Assembly (NCBI GenBank): GCA_017423885.1
Contig: JAFPCJ010000061.1
Coordinates: forward strand, 1-18,858
Direction: 5' to 3'
DNA: 18,858 nt
Source: Clostridia bacterium
Lineage (GTDB): Bacteria > Bacillota_A > Clostridia > Oscillospirales > Acutalibacteraceae
The notes beneath the pieces are model-generated. The model ran no database searches, was not told the DNA's origin, and worked only from the letters and a program-made list of their open reading frames with translations. The position numbers and the translations under genes were made by a program. Positions 1 to 7,495 of this stretch are shown one piece after another (position 1 is the stretch's first letter; each line of letters opens with the position of its first letter).

Positions 1-398
1 ACATAGTCTCCGACCGATACAAGCTCGTCCACATGCTTTTCCACCCTTGCGTCTACTCCCTCATAGTGACCACATATCATAATAATATGCTCACGCCTTG
101 AATACTCGCGCGCAACACTCTGCTCATACCGTCTGCCCTTGGGGGAGAAAAGCAGGGAAAGAGAACTATCACTCTTTACCGACTCGAGCGCATCGAGTAT
201 CGGTCCGCACCGCATTATCATGCCCACTCCGCCGCCAAACGGAGAATCATCAATATGGCGAAAGCTTCCGCCCGAGAAATTCTTTATATCAACTATTTCA
301 ATTTGGGCTACACCCTTTTCCCGCGCGCGTTTTATTATGGGAGACGAAAGAAAGCTTTCAAAAAGCTCGGGAAAAATAGTAAGGATAGACAGCTTCAT
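1..398 (-). CDS. trmD: tRNA (guanine-N1-)-methyltransferase TrmD, N-terminal part (cut by window edge)
   Basis: This enzyme uses SAM to methylate N1 of G37 next to the anticodon, which prevents +1 frameshifting. The reading frame starts at the ATG whose first base is 398 and stays open to base 1, so about 132 N-terminal residues are visible. It begins MKLSILTIFPELF, the usual TrmD opening. A SPFGGGVGM segment matches the YGGGAGM loop of the family, and CGHYEGVDARV matches the conserved CG(R/H)YEGxDxR motif of the knotted (SPOUT) SAM site. The start overlaps the tcdA stop as ATGA, and AAGGTG lies 7 bases upstream, so the two genes are translationally coupled. In many Firmicutes trmD sits in an rpsP-rimM-trmD-rplS operon. 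Here the upstream gene is tcdA, and the downstream side cannot be seen. Confidence 0.96.
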   Translation of the reverse strand, partial: MKLSILTIFPELFESFLSSPIIKRAREKGVAQIEIVDIKNFSGGSFRHIDDSPFGGGVGMIMRCGPILDALESVKSDSSLSLLFSPKGRRYEQSVAREYSRREHIIMICGHYEGVDARVEKHVDELVSVGDY

Positions 399-1099
399 TT
401 ATTTATCAACACCTTTACAGCCCTTGCCGCCGCCATTATTCCCGCGCTTGCAGGAACAAAGGTCATGCTGGCAGGCGTAGGACGACCGTTAACACGTTTT
501 TCCTCGGTCTCGGCAGATTTCAACGGTCTCTCGGGCGACCAAACCACCTCAAGCTTCTTTATACCGCGTTTTTTAAGCTCGCTTCGCATGACCTTGGCAA
601 GCGGACACTCATAAGTATCGAAAATATCGGAAACCAGAAGCTGGCTTGGGTCAAGCTTATTCCCTGTTCCCATAACACTTATAATCGGCACGCCCCTTTG
701 CATGGCGTTTTGTATAAGAAAAAGCTTTGCGGTAACATTATCAACCGCATCAATAATATAATCAAATTTTTCAAAAGGAATATCGCTTTCGGGATTTACA
801 AATTCCGGACGCTCCACCACCCTCACATCAGGGTCGATATCCCGTATTCTTTCGGCGGCAACCTCGGTTTTAAGCCGTCCCACGGTAGACCCGAGTGCCA
901 CTAACTGACGGTTGCGGTTACTCTCGGATACGGCATCGTTATCGTAGAGGTAAAGAGTTCCTATACCGCTTCTTGCAAGTGCCTCTGCCGCATACGAGCC
1001 GACACCGCCTATTCCGAACACAGCAACCGTACTGTTTTTAAGCTTTTCAAGCGCCGCTTCGCCTATTAGCGCGGCGGTACGCAGATATCTTTCTTCCAT
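395..1099 (-). CDS. tcdA: tRNA threonylcarbamoyladenosine dehydratase (ThiF/MoeB-like E1 fold)
   Basis: TcdA uses ATP to dehydrate t6A37 of tRNA into its cyclic form (ct6A). The 234-residue protein has the nucleotide-binding GIGGVGSY motif at residues 29-36, YDND at 52-55, SNxNRQ near 60-65 and DAVDN at 117-121, as in E1-like adenylating enzymes. The segment around ECPLAKVMR (164-172), then WSPE at 187-190 and GRPTPAS near 205-211, are typical of the TcdA (YgdL/CsdL) branch rather than ThiF or MoeB. There are no paired Cys-X2-Cys zinc ligands as found in MoeB. It is a little shorter than the 268-residue E. coli enzyme. GGAG lies 6 bases before the ATG, inside the end of the kinase gene, and the start directly abuts that gene's stop. 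Its neighbour trmD modifies the same tRNA position, 37. Confidence 0.93.
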   Translation of the reverse strand: MEERYLRTAALIGEAALEKLKNSTVAVFGIGGVGSYAAEALARSGIGTLYLYDNDAVSESNRNRQLVALGSTVGRLKTEVAAERIRDIDPDVRVVERPEFVNPESDIPFEKFDYIIDAVDNVTAKLFLIQNAMQRGVPIISVMGTGNKLDPSQLLVSDIFDTYECPLAKVMRSELKKRGIKKLEVVWSPERPLKSAETEEKRVNGRPTPASMTFVPASAGIMAAARAVKVLINK

Positions 1100-1936
1100 T
1101 TACAGCTCCAAATATTTAATAAGCTCGGGTATCTCCTGCTCAAACGCCACTCCGTAACGCATCTCGGGATGCTCGGCGGCAGTACGCTTAATACATGAAT
1201 AGGTGAAATTAACGGCAATCTGCGTTGCCGCCTTGAGTCCTCTGCCGTTCATTATCGCGGCAACAAGCGCGCAGGCAAAAACATCGCCCGTGCCGTGGTA
1301 AAAGTTCGGTATACGCTCGGAAAAAGCGTATTCTGTCCGTCCGTTTTCACAGCAGGCAGCACCCATGCGGCGTTCATCAAAGTAAACGCCTGTAAGCACT
1401 ATTTTAGCATCGGTCATAGCAGAAAGTCCTGCCATTATTGCTTTTATATACTCTTCGGTATACGGTCCCTCGCGGTATTCGATACCAAGCATCATACACG
1501 CCTCGGTAATATTGGGAGTTATAATATCAGCAACACAGCAAAGCTTACGCATCTCCTGCGGAAAATCAGGCGGAAATCCGCCGTAAAGCTTACCGTGGTC
1601 AGCCATAACAGGGTCAACTATTATAAGACCGTCTTTCTTTTTTATGAGTGCGATAGCTTTCGCCACAAGCTCTACCTGACGTTTCGAGCCAAGATACCCT
1701 GTATATACCGCGTCCACCTGCACACCCGACTGCTTCCAATGCCTTGCAACCGGCAAGATATCGTCGGTAAGGTCACGGAAGGTGTAGCCTTGGAAGCCGC
1801 CTGTATGCGTAGAAAGAACGGCTGTAGGTATTACCGCTGTTTCAAGTCCCGCCGCCGAGAGCAACGGAAGCGCTACCGTAAGCGAGCATTTTCCAAAGCA
1901 AGATATGTCATGTATTGCTGCTATCCTTTTTTGCAT
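1100..1936 (-). CDS. Pyridoxal/pyridoxamine kinase (vitamin B6 salvage)
   Basis: This is a ribokinase-fold kinase that phosphorylates the 5'-hydroxyl of pyridoxal, pyridoxine or pyridoxamine for PLP salvage. In its 278 residues the N-terminal HDISCFGKCSL (9-19) and STHTGGF (42-48) are B6-binding segments of the PdxK/PdxY group. VDPVMADHG (108-116) and TPNITEA (140-146) are the usual core motifs. GTGDVF at 215-220 holds the anion hole and the catalytic base Asp218. The length fits the family. The start is supported by a GAGGG ribosome binding site about 6 bases before the ATG. The gene ends exactly where tcdA begins. A 76-base gap separates it from the glycosyltransferase upstream, with no convincing promoter or terminator in it. 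Distinguishing pdxK from pdxY is not possible by eye, so no symbol is given. Confidence 0.9.
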   Translation of the reverse strand: MQKRIAAIHDISCFGKCSLTVALPLLSAAGLETAVIPTAVLSTHTGGFQGYTFRDLTDDILPVARHWKQSGVQVDAVYTGYLGSKRQVELVAKAIALIKKKDGLIIVDPVMADHGKLYGGFPPDFPQEMRKLCCVADIITPNITEACMMLGIEYREGPYTEEYIKAIMAGLSAMTDAKIVLTGVYFDERRMGAACCENGRTEYAFSERIPNFYHGTGDVFACALVAAIMNGRGLKAATQIAVNFTYSCIKRTAAEHPEMRYGVAFEQEIPELIKYLEL

Positions 1937-2012
1937 CTTATCCCTCTTTTTAAAGTCTTTTGTAAAGGACGAGTCTACCGTGCCTTACGAATACAAAATA
2001 CGGTCGGACAAA

Positions 2013-2993
2013 TTATCGCATTTTCCTCAAAAATCCTTTTATCCTCGCAACAAGCGGATAGGAAAACGGAAAATAAACGCACATATAATATAATACCTTC
2101 GTTTTAAATCTAAATGCGGTAAAAAGCTCGGACTTATATTCCTTCATCTTTTTACACATCTTACTTATTTCTTCCTTATCGGCTTTATTCTTTGCAAGCA
2201 GTTGGAAGAAAATATCAAGCACCTGTATCTTCTGTCGGTTGGCATAATCCACCCGTCCGAATGAGAGTTCACTCTTCCACACAAGTTCTCTGCGATAAAG
2301 CCTTTTCATAAAGCCTGTATATCCAAAATCCCATGAACTGTTTTCGGCGTGATGTCTGCAATAATACCATTTTTCTTTAAGAAAGACCGCCGAAGCGCCC
2401 TTTATAAGGTTTTCATACACAAAGAAAAAATCCTCGCCTATAAAAAGGTCGGTCTTAAAGCGAGTATCGCCCACAAGCTCACGCTTCATCATAACTCCGC
2501 CGATAACGCCGAGCGGCGAAGTGCCCGTCATGGTTTCGTGCAACGCCTGCTCATACGGTAAAAAACGCATCTCACCCTGCTTTTCACGCTCGATAAGCTC
2601 ATAAGCACGCCGCCAATACCTCTCACTTATGTTAACGACCTGCGTTCCCGCAAGCTCGGCGCCGCTCTCGCTCATGGCCTTTACAAAGGTCTCAAAAAGA
2701 AGCGGATGTATTATATCGTCGCTGTCAAGAAAGAAAAGCAGACTTCCGCGCGAGTTTTCGATTGCCCTGTTCCTCGCCGCAGAAACTCCCTCATGCTCTG
2801 CCAAAAACACACGTATACGCCCATCGGTCTCGGCAAGGGTGCGGCAAAGCTCAACGCTACCGTCGGTTGAGCCGTCATCAACTATAACTATCTCAAAATT
2901 TCCATAGCTTTGTGCGATTACAGAATCAATGCACTCTTTTAAATACGCCTTGCGGTTATAGACGGGAATTATGACCGAAATAAGCGCGTTCAT
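2013..2993 (-). CDS. Family 2 glycosyltransferase (GT-A fold)
   Basis: This is a cytosolic, probably membrane-associated transferase that moves a sugar from a nucleotide-sugar donor to cell-wall or surface polysaccharide. The 326-residue protein starts with SVIIPVYNR (6-14). It has VDDGSTD at 38-44, EGVSAARN at about 68-75 and the metal-binding FLDSDD at 88-93, the classic GT2 N-terminal signature. The C-terminal 200 residues are variable. The last 30 are aromatic and hydrophobic, then basic (ending RKMR), consistent with a membrane-contacting tail; there is no clear multi-pass region. AAAGGAG lies 7 bases before the ATG and 12 bases separate it from the nth stop, so the two genes are cotranscribed. 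Acceptor and donor cannot be read from the sequence. It stands alone, not within a recognisable polysaccharide cluster. Confidence 0.9.
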   Translation of the reverse strand: MNALISVIIPVYNRKAYLKECIDSVIAQSYGNFEIVIVDDGSTDGSVELCRTLAETDGRIRVFLAEHEGVSAARNRAIENSRGSLLFFLDSDDIIHPLLFETFVKAMSESGAELAGTQVVNISERYWRRAYELIEREKQGEMRFLPYEQALHETMTGTSPLGVIGGVMMKRELVGDTRFKTDLFIGEDFFFVYENLIKGASAVFLKEKWYYCRHHAENSSWDFGYTGFMKRLYRRELVWKSELSFGRVDYANRQKIQVLDIFFQLLAKNKADKEEISKMCKKMKEYKSELFTAFRFKTKVLYYMCVYFPFSYPLVARIKGFLRKMR

Positions 2994-3005
2994 CCAAGTG
3001 CTCCT

Positions 3006-3638
3006 TTATTTTTTTATATTCTTCGGGCAAAAATCGTTCATGGGGCAACGAGAACAGTAAGCCTTGCGCGCAGTACAGATATCACGCCCGAAAATGACCG
3101 TTCTGTGACAAAAATCCGACGAGCGCTCGGCAGGCAAAAGCTTTCTCATTTCAAGCTCCACCTTATACGGATCGGTAGTGTCAACCAACATTAAGCGGTT
3201 GCAAAGTCTTATAAAATGCGTATCGGTAACAACGGCAGGCTTGCCGTAGATATCTCCGCAAACAAGATTTGCCGTCTTTCTACCAACACCCGGAAGCGTT
3301 ATAAGCTCCTCTATAGTATCGGGAACCCTTCCGCCGAAATTTTCAATTATCCCTTTACCGATACCGACAAGATCACGCGCCTTGGTCTTATAAAGTCCGC
3401 AGGTTTTGATAAGCTGCTCGACCCTCTCAACAGGAGCCGCCGCCATAGACGCAGCATCGGGAAACTCGGCAAAGAGCGCAGGTGTTATCATATTTACACG
3501 CGCATCCGTACATTGCGCCGAAAGCCTCGTTGCAACAAGAAGCTGAAACGGATCGGAGTATTCAAGCGAGCAAAATGCATCGGGATAAAGCTTTTCAAGC
3601 GCTTCTACCGCTAAAAGTGCACGTTCCTTTTTACGCAT
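3006..3638 (-). CDS. nth: Endonuclease III (DNA glycosylase / AP lyase)
   Basis: Nth excises oxidised pyrimidines and cuts the abasic site in base excision repair. From the chosen ATG the protein has 210 residues (E. coli 211). The helix-hairpin-helix LPGVGRKTAN covers about 115-124, with catalytic Lys121. The catalytic Asp is Asp139 in TDTH. Four cysteines at 188, 195, 198 and 204 give the C-X6-C-X2-C-X5-C ligand set of the [4Fe-4S] cluster. The frame is open to a TTG at 3653, but the ATG at 3638 is preferred: it has TGAGG about 9 bases upstream and gives the standard length. It overlaps the end of the pfoR-like gene by 8 bases, which suggests translational coupling. Confidence 0.96.
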   Translation of the reverse strand: MRKKERALLAVEALEKLYPDAFCSLEYSDPFQLLVATRLSAQCTDARVNMITPALFAEFPDAASMAAAPVERVEQLIKTCGLYKTKARDLVGIGKGIIENFGGRVPDTIEELITLPGVGRKTANLVCGDIYGKPAVVTDTHFIRLCNRLMLVDTTDPYKVELEMRKLLPAERSSDFCHRTVIFGRDICTARKAYCSRCPMNDFCPKNIKK

Positions 3639-4698
3639 GTGCAATATCCTCAAGCTTCAAGTATCCTTGCTTTATCCAATTCATCTTACGCATTGCTTCA
3701 GCTATTGCGAGCGAAACAAGGGCAGGGGCAACGAAATGCATAACTATAATTTCAAGCAAAGCCACAACTGCATCTGTGCCGTTTGCGGTCATAGCGGTAA
3801 ACGCTTCAAACTGACCAACAAGTCCTGCAGAGCCCATTCCCGAGCCGACAGGAGTATTTACCATTTTAAGCAGCATGGTAGAGACAGGCGCGAGCAACGC
3901 ACTCGATATAATAGAAGGAAGCCAGATCACGGGGTGACGCAGTATATTAGGCATCTGAAGCATAGAAGTACCTATTCCTTGCGCGATAAGACCGCTTGTT
4001 TTATTCTCACGGAAGCTTATTACCGCAAAACCGACCATATTACAGCAGCAGCCTATGGCAGCGGCGCCTGCGGCAAGACCGCTCAGCTTCATAGCCACTC
4101 CTATTGCCGCCGAGGAAATAGGCAGAGTGAGCACTATTCCCATTACTACCGACACCGCAATACCGCCGATAAGCGGATGTGCTTCAACGTTTATATTTAC
4201 AAGATTACCTATCCAAGCCATTGCTTTTGAGATATAAGGTCCTACAAAAAAGCCTGCTGTACCGCCTGCGAAGATACAGGCAAGCGGAGTAAGGATTATT
4301 TCAACCCTTGTCTTACCCGAAACAAGCGCGCCGATCTCAACCGCAACATAAGCGGCAACAAATGCACCAAGCGGCTCACCGGGAAGTCCTGCAGAAAAAT
4401 TTATCTTACTGATATCGGGGAATGCACCGATCATACCTGCCACAGCCGCCGAAACAGTAGTAAGCGGAGAGGATTTAAGCTTTACCGCAACACCAACACC
4501 GATACCGGCACCCGTTATCGCCTTTGCCATATTACCTATCTGAACAAGGTATGCGCCTACAACATTATTAGTAAGCTCGGCACCAAGCAGCTTACCTATC
4601 TGACTGATTATAGTACCAATTATAAGCGTAGCAAAAAGTCCGTACGCCATGCCGGAAAGACCGTCAATAAACAAACGGTTCAGATATTTTTTGACCAT
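3631..4698 (-). CDS. PfoR-like membrane protein, PTS EIIC_2 family
   Basis: The 355-residue protein is very hydrophobic, with roughly nine to ten membrane segments and many Gly/Ala-rich helices (first at about 12-36). The pattern, including RHPVIWLPS and GSGMGSAGLVGQ in the C-terminal third, matches the stand-alone EIIC_2 family, whose best-known member is PfoR, linked to regulation of perfringolysin O in Clostridium perfringens. There is no EIIA or EIIB domain, and no PTS gene lies nearby, so sugar phosphotransfer is doubtful. A transporter or sensor role is as likely. AAAGGAG lies about 8 bases before the ATG. A near-consensus promoter lies upstream, and the coding end overlaps nth. The family call is from remembered sequence pattern; substrate and function are unknown. 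Confidence 0.8.
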   Translation of the reverse strand: MVKKYLNRLFIDGLSGMAYGLFATLIIGTIISQIGKLLGAELTNNVVGAYLVQIGNMAKAITGAGIGVGVAVKLKSSPLTTVSAAVAGMIGAFPDISKINFSAGLPGEPLGAFVAAYVAVEIGALVSGKTRVEIILTPLACIFAGGTAGFFVGPYISKAMAWIGNLVNINVEAHPLIGGIAVSVVMGIVLTLPISSAAIGVAMKLSGLAAGAAAIGCCCNMVGFAVISFRENKTSGLIAQGIGTSMLQMPNILRHPVIWLPSIISSALLAPVSTMLLKMVNTPVGSGMGSAGLVGQFEAFTAMTANGTDAVVALLEIIVMHFVAPALVSLAIAEAMRKMNWIKQGYLKLEDIAHA

Positions 4699-4754
4699 TT
4701 TTTATTCTCCTTTGTTTTTAGCAGAAAAAGTCCTGCCTATTTATCCAATTATAT

Positions 4755-4783
4755 ATTATACAATTAAATTTTATTTTTGACAA
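4755..4783 (-). promoter_or_regulatory. Sigma-A promoter of the pfoR-like/nth/GT2 operon
   Basis: Read on the minus strand, TTGTCA (complement of 4778-4783), a 17-base spacer and a perfect TATAAT (complement of 4755-4760) precede the pfoR-like ATG at 4698. The -35 box overlaps the TTGACA of the opposite promoter by five bases. This is one of the best promoter matches in the window. Confidence 0.75.
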
Positions 4784-4827
4784 GTAGGCATAACCACGAA
4801 ATTATGTTAAATACTTTAAATAACATA
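4777..4827 (+). promoter_or_regulatory. ldhA promoter region with inverted-repeat operator candidate
   Basis: A perfect TTGACA lies at 4777-4782. The best-placed -10 (AATTAT at 4800-4805, spacer 17) is only a 4/6 match, so the promoter may need an activator or use another -10. From 4803 to 4827 there is a perfect 7-base inverted repeat, TATGTTA and TAACATA, separated by 11 bases. It sits over the likely -10/start site and just upstream of the ribosome binding site, where a repressor would block. The arrangement differs from the Rex consensus, where the arms are closer. The regulator is unknown. Confidence 0.5.
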
Positions 4828-4843
4828 CTTTTTGGAGGAAGAA

Positions 4844-5830
4844 ATGAAAACCGTAGCTTTTTTCGATGCAAAATCCTATGACCGCGAAAGCTTTTCGCGC
4901 TTTAAAGGGGAGGACCTTAATATCCGATTTTTTGACAGCAGGCTCAATGCCGACACCGTAAGTATGACGGCATGCTGTGATGCAGTATGTGTTTTTGTCA
5001 ATGATACACTTGACCGCGAGGTCATAGACCGCCTCGAGCAATACGGAGTGGGACTTATAGCACTTCGCTGTGCAGGCTATAACAACGTTGATCTCAAAGC
5101 CGCACAAGGAAGAATAAAAGTAGTGCGCGTGCCTGCCTACTCGCCTCATGCTGTAGCCGAGCATGCCATGGGAATGATACTGACACTCAACCGCCGTTTA
5201 CACCGAGCATATATCCGTACCCGCGACCATAATTTTTCGCTTGACGGACTTATCGGCTTCGATCTTTACGGCAAGACGGTAGGTGTTATAGGCACAGGCA
5301 AAATAGGCTGCTGCTTTGCCGATATCTGCCAAGGCTTTGGAATGAATGTGATCGGCTTCGATCCTTTCGAAAATCCGCAGTTCTGCGGCAAATACACCGA
5401 TATTTCGTCTCTTTTGGCGCAAAGTGATATAATTTCTCTGCATTGTCCTTTGACACGTGAAAACCGCCATCTTATTAATTCTGAAACGCTCGGTAAAATG
5501 AAAAAGGGCGCGTTTATCATCAACACCTCGCGCGGCTCGCTTATTGATACCGCGGCGCTTATAGAGGGACTCAAAAGCGGCAGAGTAGGAGCCGCAGGGC
5601 TTGATGTTTACGAAGAAGAGACCGACCTTTTCTTTGAGGATCTTTCCGAAGAGATCAAGCGCGACAACACCCTTTCTGCGCTTATATCCCTGCCCAATGT
5701 TCTGGTCACCTCACATCAGGCGTTTTTAACACGCGAAGCACTCGATGCGATAGCCAAGGTAACGGTCAGCAATATTCTTGATTATTTTTCGGGCGCAGAG
5801 CTTGAGAATGAAGTAAAGCTCGGCGAATAA
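4844..5830 (+). CDS. ldhA: D-lactate dehydrogenase (D-isomer 2-hydroxyacid dehydrogenase family)
   Basis: It reduces pyruvate to D-lactate with NADH, a fermentation redox sink. From the ATG at 4844 the protein has 328 residues. LRCAGYNNVDL (74-84) is the D-LDH substrate-domain signature. GTGKIG (150-155) is the dinucleotide loop and Asp173 follows beta-2, favouring NAD over NADP. The catalytic triad is Arg230 (NTSRG), Glu259 and His291 (TSHQAF), with the same spacing as lactobacillar D-LDH 235/264/296. The DLFFEDLS segment (261-268) is typical of LdhA rather than glycerate or phosphoglycerate dehydrogenases. The frame is open to a TTG at 4832, but that codon would overlap the strong GGAGG at 4834-4838, which lies 5 bases before the ATG. 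It is monocistronic, followed by a repeat-like intergenic region. Confidence 0.92.
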   Translation: MKTVAFFDAKSYDRESFSRFKGEDLNIRFFDSRLNADTVSMTACCDAVCVFVNDTLDREVIDRLEQYGVGLIALRCAGYNNVDLKAAQGRIKVVRVPAYSPHAVAEHAMGMILTLNRRLHRAYIRTRDHNFSLDGLIGFDLYGKTVGVIGTGKIGCCFADICQGFGMNVIGFDPFENPQFCGKYTDISSLLAQSDIISLHCPLTRENRHLINSETLGKMKKGAFIINTSRGSLIDTAALIEGLKSGRVGAAGLDVYEEETDLFFEDLSEEIKRDNTLSALISLPNVLVTSHQAFLTREALDAIAKVTVSNILDYFSGAELENEVKLGE

Positions 5831-5837
5831 GGTGGAA

Positions 5838-5976
5838 AAATTTGAATTCCAAAAACACCTCACCACCGCTACGCGGAAGGATAAGCCTTTTAGGACAATC
5901 CAAAGGCTCATCCCTACAGAGTGTAGCCGTTGAGAATGGTGCAAAAAGGGATGGGAGACTCATCTCCTACGATTCG
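5838..5976. repeat. Intergenic repeat-like element with nested inverted repeats
   Basis: The 225 bases between ldhA and the symporter gene hold no credible gene. Several palindromes are stacked here. GGATAAGCCTTT and AAAGGCTCATCC (5879-5913) pair over 12 bases with one mismatch, with a smaller GGA/TCC pair in the loop. CTACA-GAG-TGTAG follows (about 5914-5926), then GGAGA-CTCA-TCTCC (about 5953-5968). There is no T tract, so it is a poor terminator. The style resembles dispersed intergenic repeats common in Ruminococcaceae genomes. Only one copy lies in this window, so the repeat status is an inference. Confidence 0.45.
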
Positions 5977-6055
5977 CCGCCTAAAACAGTGTTTACGATA
6001 TATGGTAATACGGCTTGAAACAGTGTAATAAAATATACAGAAAGGTCGTGTTTTA

Positions 6056-7495
6056 ATGCTGTCAACACTTCTCACTTCCATAAGCAATGCGATATGGGGA
6101 CTTCCGCTCCCCATAGCAACGGTAACGCTTGGCATCTATCTTACCGTAAAGACCCGAGCATATCAGTTAAGAAACCTCGGGGAGGCGCTCGTTGCCCCTT
6201 TAAAGCCACACGAAAGCTCTCGCGGCATCTCCCCCTTTGCCGCCGCCTGCACGGCACTTTCCGCCACCATCGGAACAGGAAATATCGCAGGCGTTGCAGG
6301 TGCCATCTCACTCGGAGGCGCGGGAGCGGTCTTTTGGATGTGGGTATCGTCCTTTTTCGGGATGATGATAAAGGCGGCTGAAACTGCGCTCGCGATACGC
6401 TATAAAACCAATTCTGCCGACGGCGGCGAGGGCGGACCGATGTACTACATAAAAAACGGTCTTCCAAAAGTCTTTGCCCCACTCGGCACAGCCTTTGCAT
6501 TTTTCGGTATAGCCGCAGCATTCGGCTCGGGAAATGCGGTGCAGGTAAATACTGCGGTCAGCGCTTTGAGCGGTCTTTTTAAAGGTCTTCCCGAAACTGC
6601 GGTATCGACCGTTCGCATAGCGATCGGCACATTGACTTCACTCGCAGTAGCACTCGTTTTACTCGGCGGTGCCAAACGTATAAGCTCCGCTTCTCAAGCG
6701 CTTGTTCCTGCAATGGTGGTCTTGTATCTGTTTCTGACTTTAGGAGTAATAACGGTCTGCCATAAAAACATAATCAATGCGCTCATATCGATAGTGCGCG
6801 GTGCCTTTTGTCCGCAGGCGGTAACAGGCGGCGCTGTAGGCTCGGCGTTTTCTGCAATCTCAAAAGGACTTTCTCGCGGCGTTTTCTCAAACGAAGCAGG
6901 AATGGGCACCTCCGCTATGGCTCACGCATGTTCTGATACTACCGATCCTCGCAAGCAAAGTCTTTTCGGTATATTTGAGGTGTTTGTAGACACCACTCTC
7001 GTCTGCACGCTGACCGCCCTTGCAATACTTTGCTCAGGCACTCCGATTCCCTACGGCAGAGATATCGGTGCCGCTCTTACTGTAACGGCTTTTTCCGAGG
7101 TTTACGGCTTTCTTGCCGCACCGCTTTTAGCCGTTCCGATATTTTTCTTCGCATTCTCCTCAATACTCGGCTGGGGGCTTTACGGCATACGCTGTTGCGT
7201 TTTTTTGTTCGGAAACCGCGCAAGAATTCCCTTTTTGTTCTGCTTTTGCGCGGTATCGGTCATCGGTGCGGTAAGCTCTACCGAAACGCTCTGGCTTATA
7301 AGTGAGATATGTAACGGACTCATGGCAATACCCAATATGACCGCACTCATCCTGCTCTCCCCCGAAATATGCAAAATCCTCGGTGCAAAAGCACCGAGGA
7401 AAGTATCATTTAAAAATCATTTCAAGGTCTGTATCGGTCATAAAGGCGGCGGCATACGAGAAGGTAAGGTGGAAAAGCGAGGTGTTCCACTTTGA
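6056..7495 (+). CDS. Sodium:alanine/amino-acid symporter, AGCS family
   Basis: This cytoplasmic membrane protein takes up alanine or glycine with Na+. In its 479 residues SATIGTGNIAGVAG (69-82), EGGPMYYI (125-132) and FSNEAGMGTSAMAHA in the middle are AGCS signatures, and about ten to eleven hydrophobic helices are visible. The normal family end falls just after LLSPEICKIL (about 442). The last 35 or so residues are basic, hydrophilic and unlike the family. They are encoded across the rhamnosidase gene's terminator hairpin and antisense to its last 30 codons. A weak AAAGG lies 10 bases before the ATG. No good promoter is visible, although a 9-base direct repeat, AAACAGTGT, lies at 5984-5992 and 6018-6026. 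The exact substrate amino acid cannot be told. Confidence 0.9.
   Translation: MLSTLLTSISNAIWGLPLPIATVTLGIYLTVKTRAYQLRNLGEALVAPLKPHESSRGISPFAAACTALSATIGTGNIAGVAGAISLGGAGAVFWMWVSSFFGMMIKAAETALAIRYKTNSADGGEGGPMYYIKNGLPKVFAPLGTAFAFFGIAAAFGSGNAVQVNTAVSALSGLFKGLPETAVSTVRIAIGTLTSLAVALVLLGGAKRISSASQALVPAMVVLYLFLTLGVITVCHKNIINALISIVRGAFCPQAVTGGAVGSAFSAISKGLSRGVFSNEAGMGTSAMAHACSDTTDPRKQSLFGIFEVFVDTTLVCTLTALAILCSGTPIPYGRDIGAALTVTAFSEVYGFLAAPLLAVPIFFFAFSSILGWGLYGIRCCVFLFGNRARIPFLFCFCAVSVIGAVSSTETLWLISEICNGLMAIPNMTALILLSPEICKILGAKAPRKVSFKNHFKVCIGHKGGGIREGKVEKRGVPL
7371..7399 (-). terminator. Rho-independent terminator of the GH78 gene
   Basis: A perfect 9-base stem (CCTCGGTGC / GCACCGAGG) with a 4-base loop lies just past the GH78 stop at 7406. 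On the minus strand it is followed by ATTTTGC, a modest T tract. In the plus direction it is followed by AAAG, so it does not terminate the symporter gene. It lies within the symporter reading frame (codons about 441-448). Confidence 0.75.

Noticed and set aside
1937..2012. Promoter or terminator between the glycosyltransferase and the kinase
   Set aside because: No paired -35/-10 with proper spacing and no stable hairpin with a T run.
1295..2107. Plus-strand ORF of 270 codons across the kinase gene
   Set aside because: Antisense to well-supported pyridoxal kinase codons, low-complexity composition, no start signal.
4803..4827. Rex operator at ldhA
   Set aside because: The arms are too far apart and lack the TTGTGA/TTGTTAA form; kept only as an unnamed inverted repeat.
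5879..5913. Terminator of ldhA
   Set aside because: Good stem but no T tract on either strand; fits a repeat element better.
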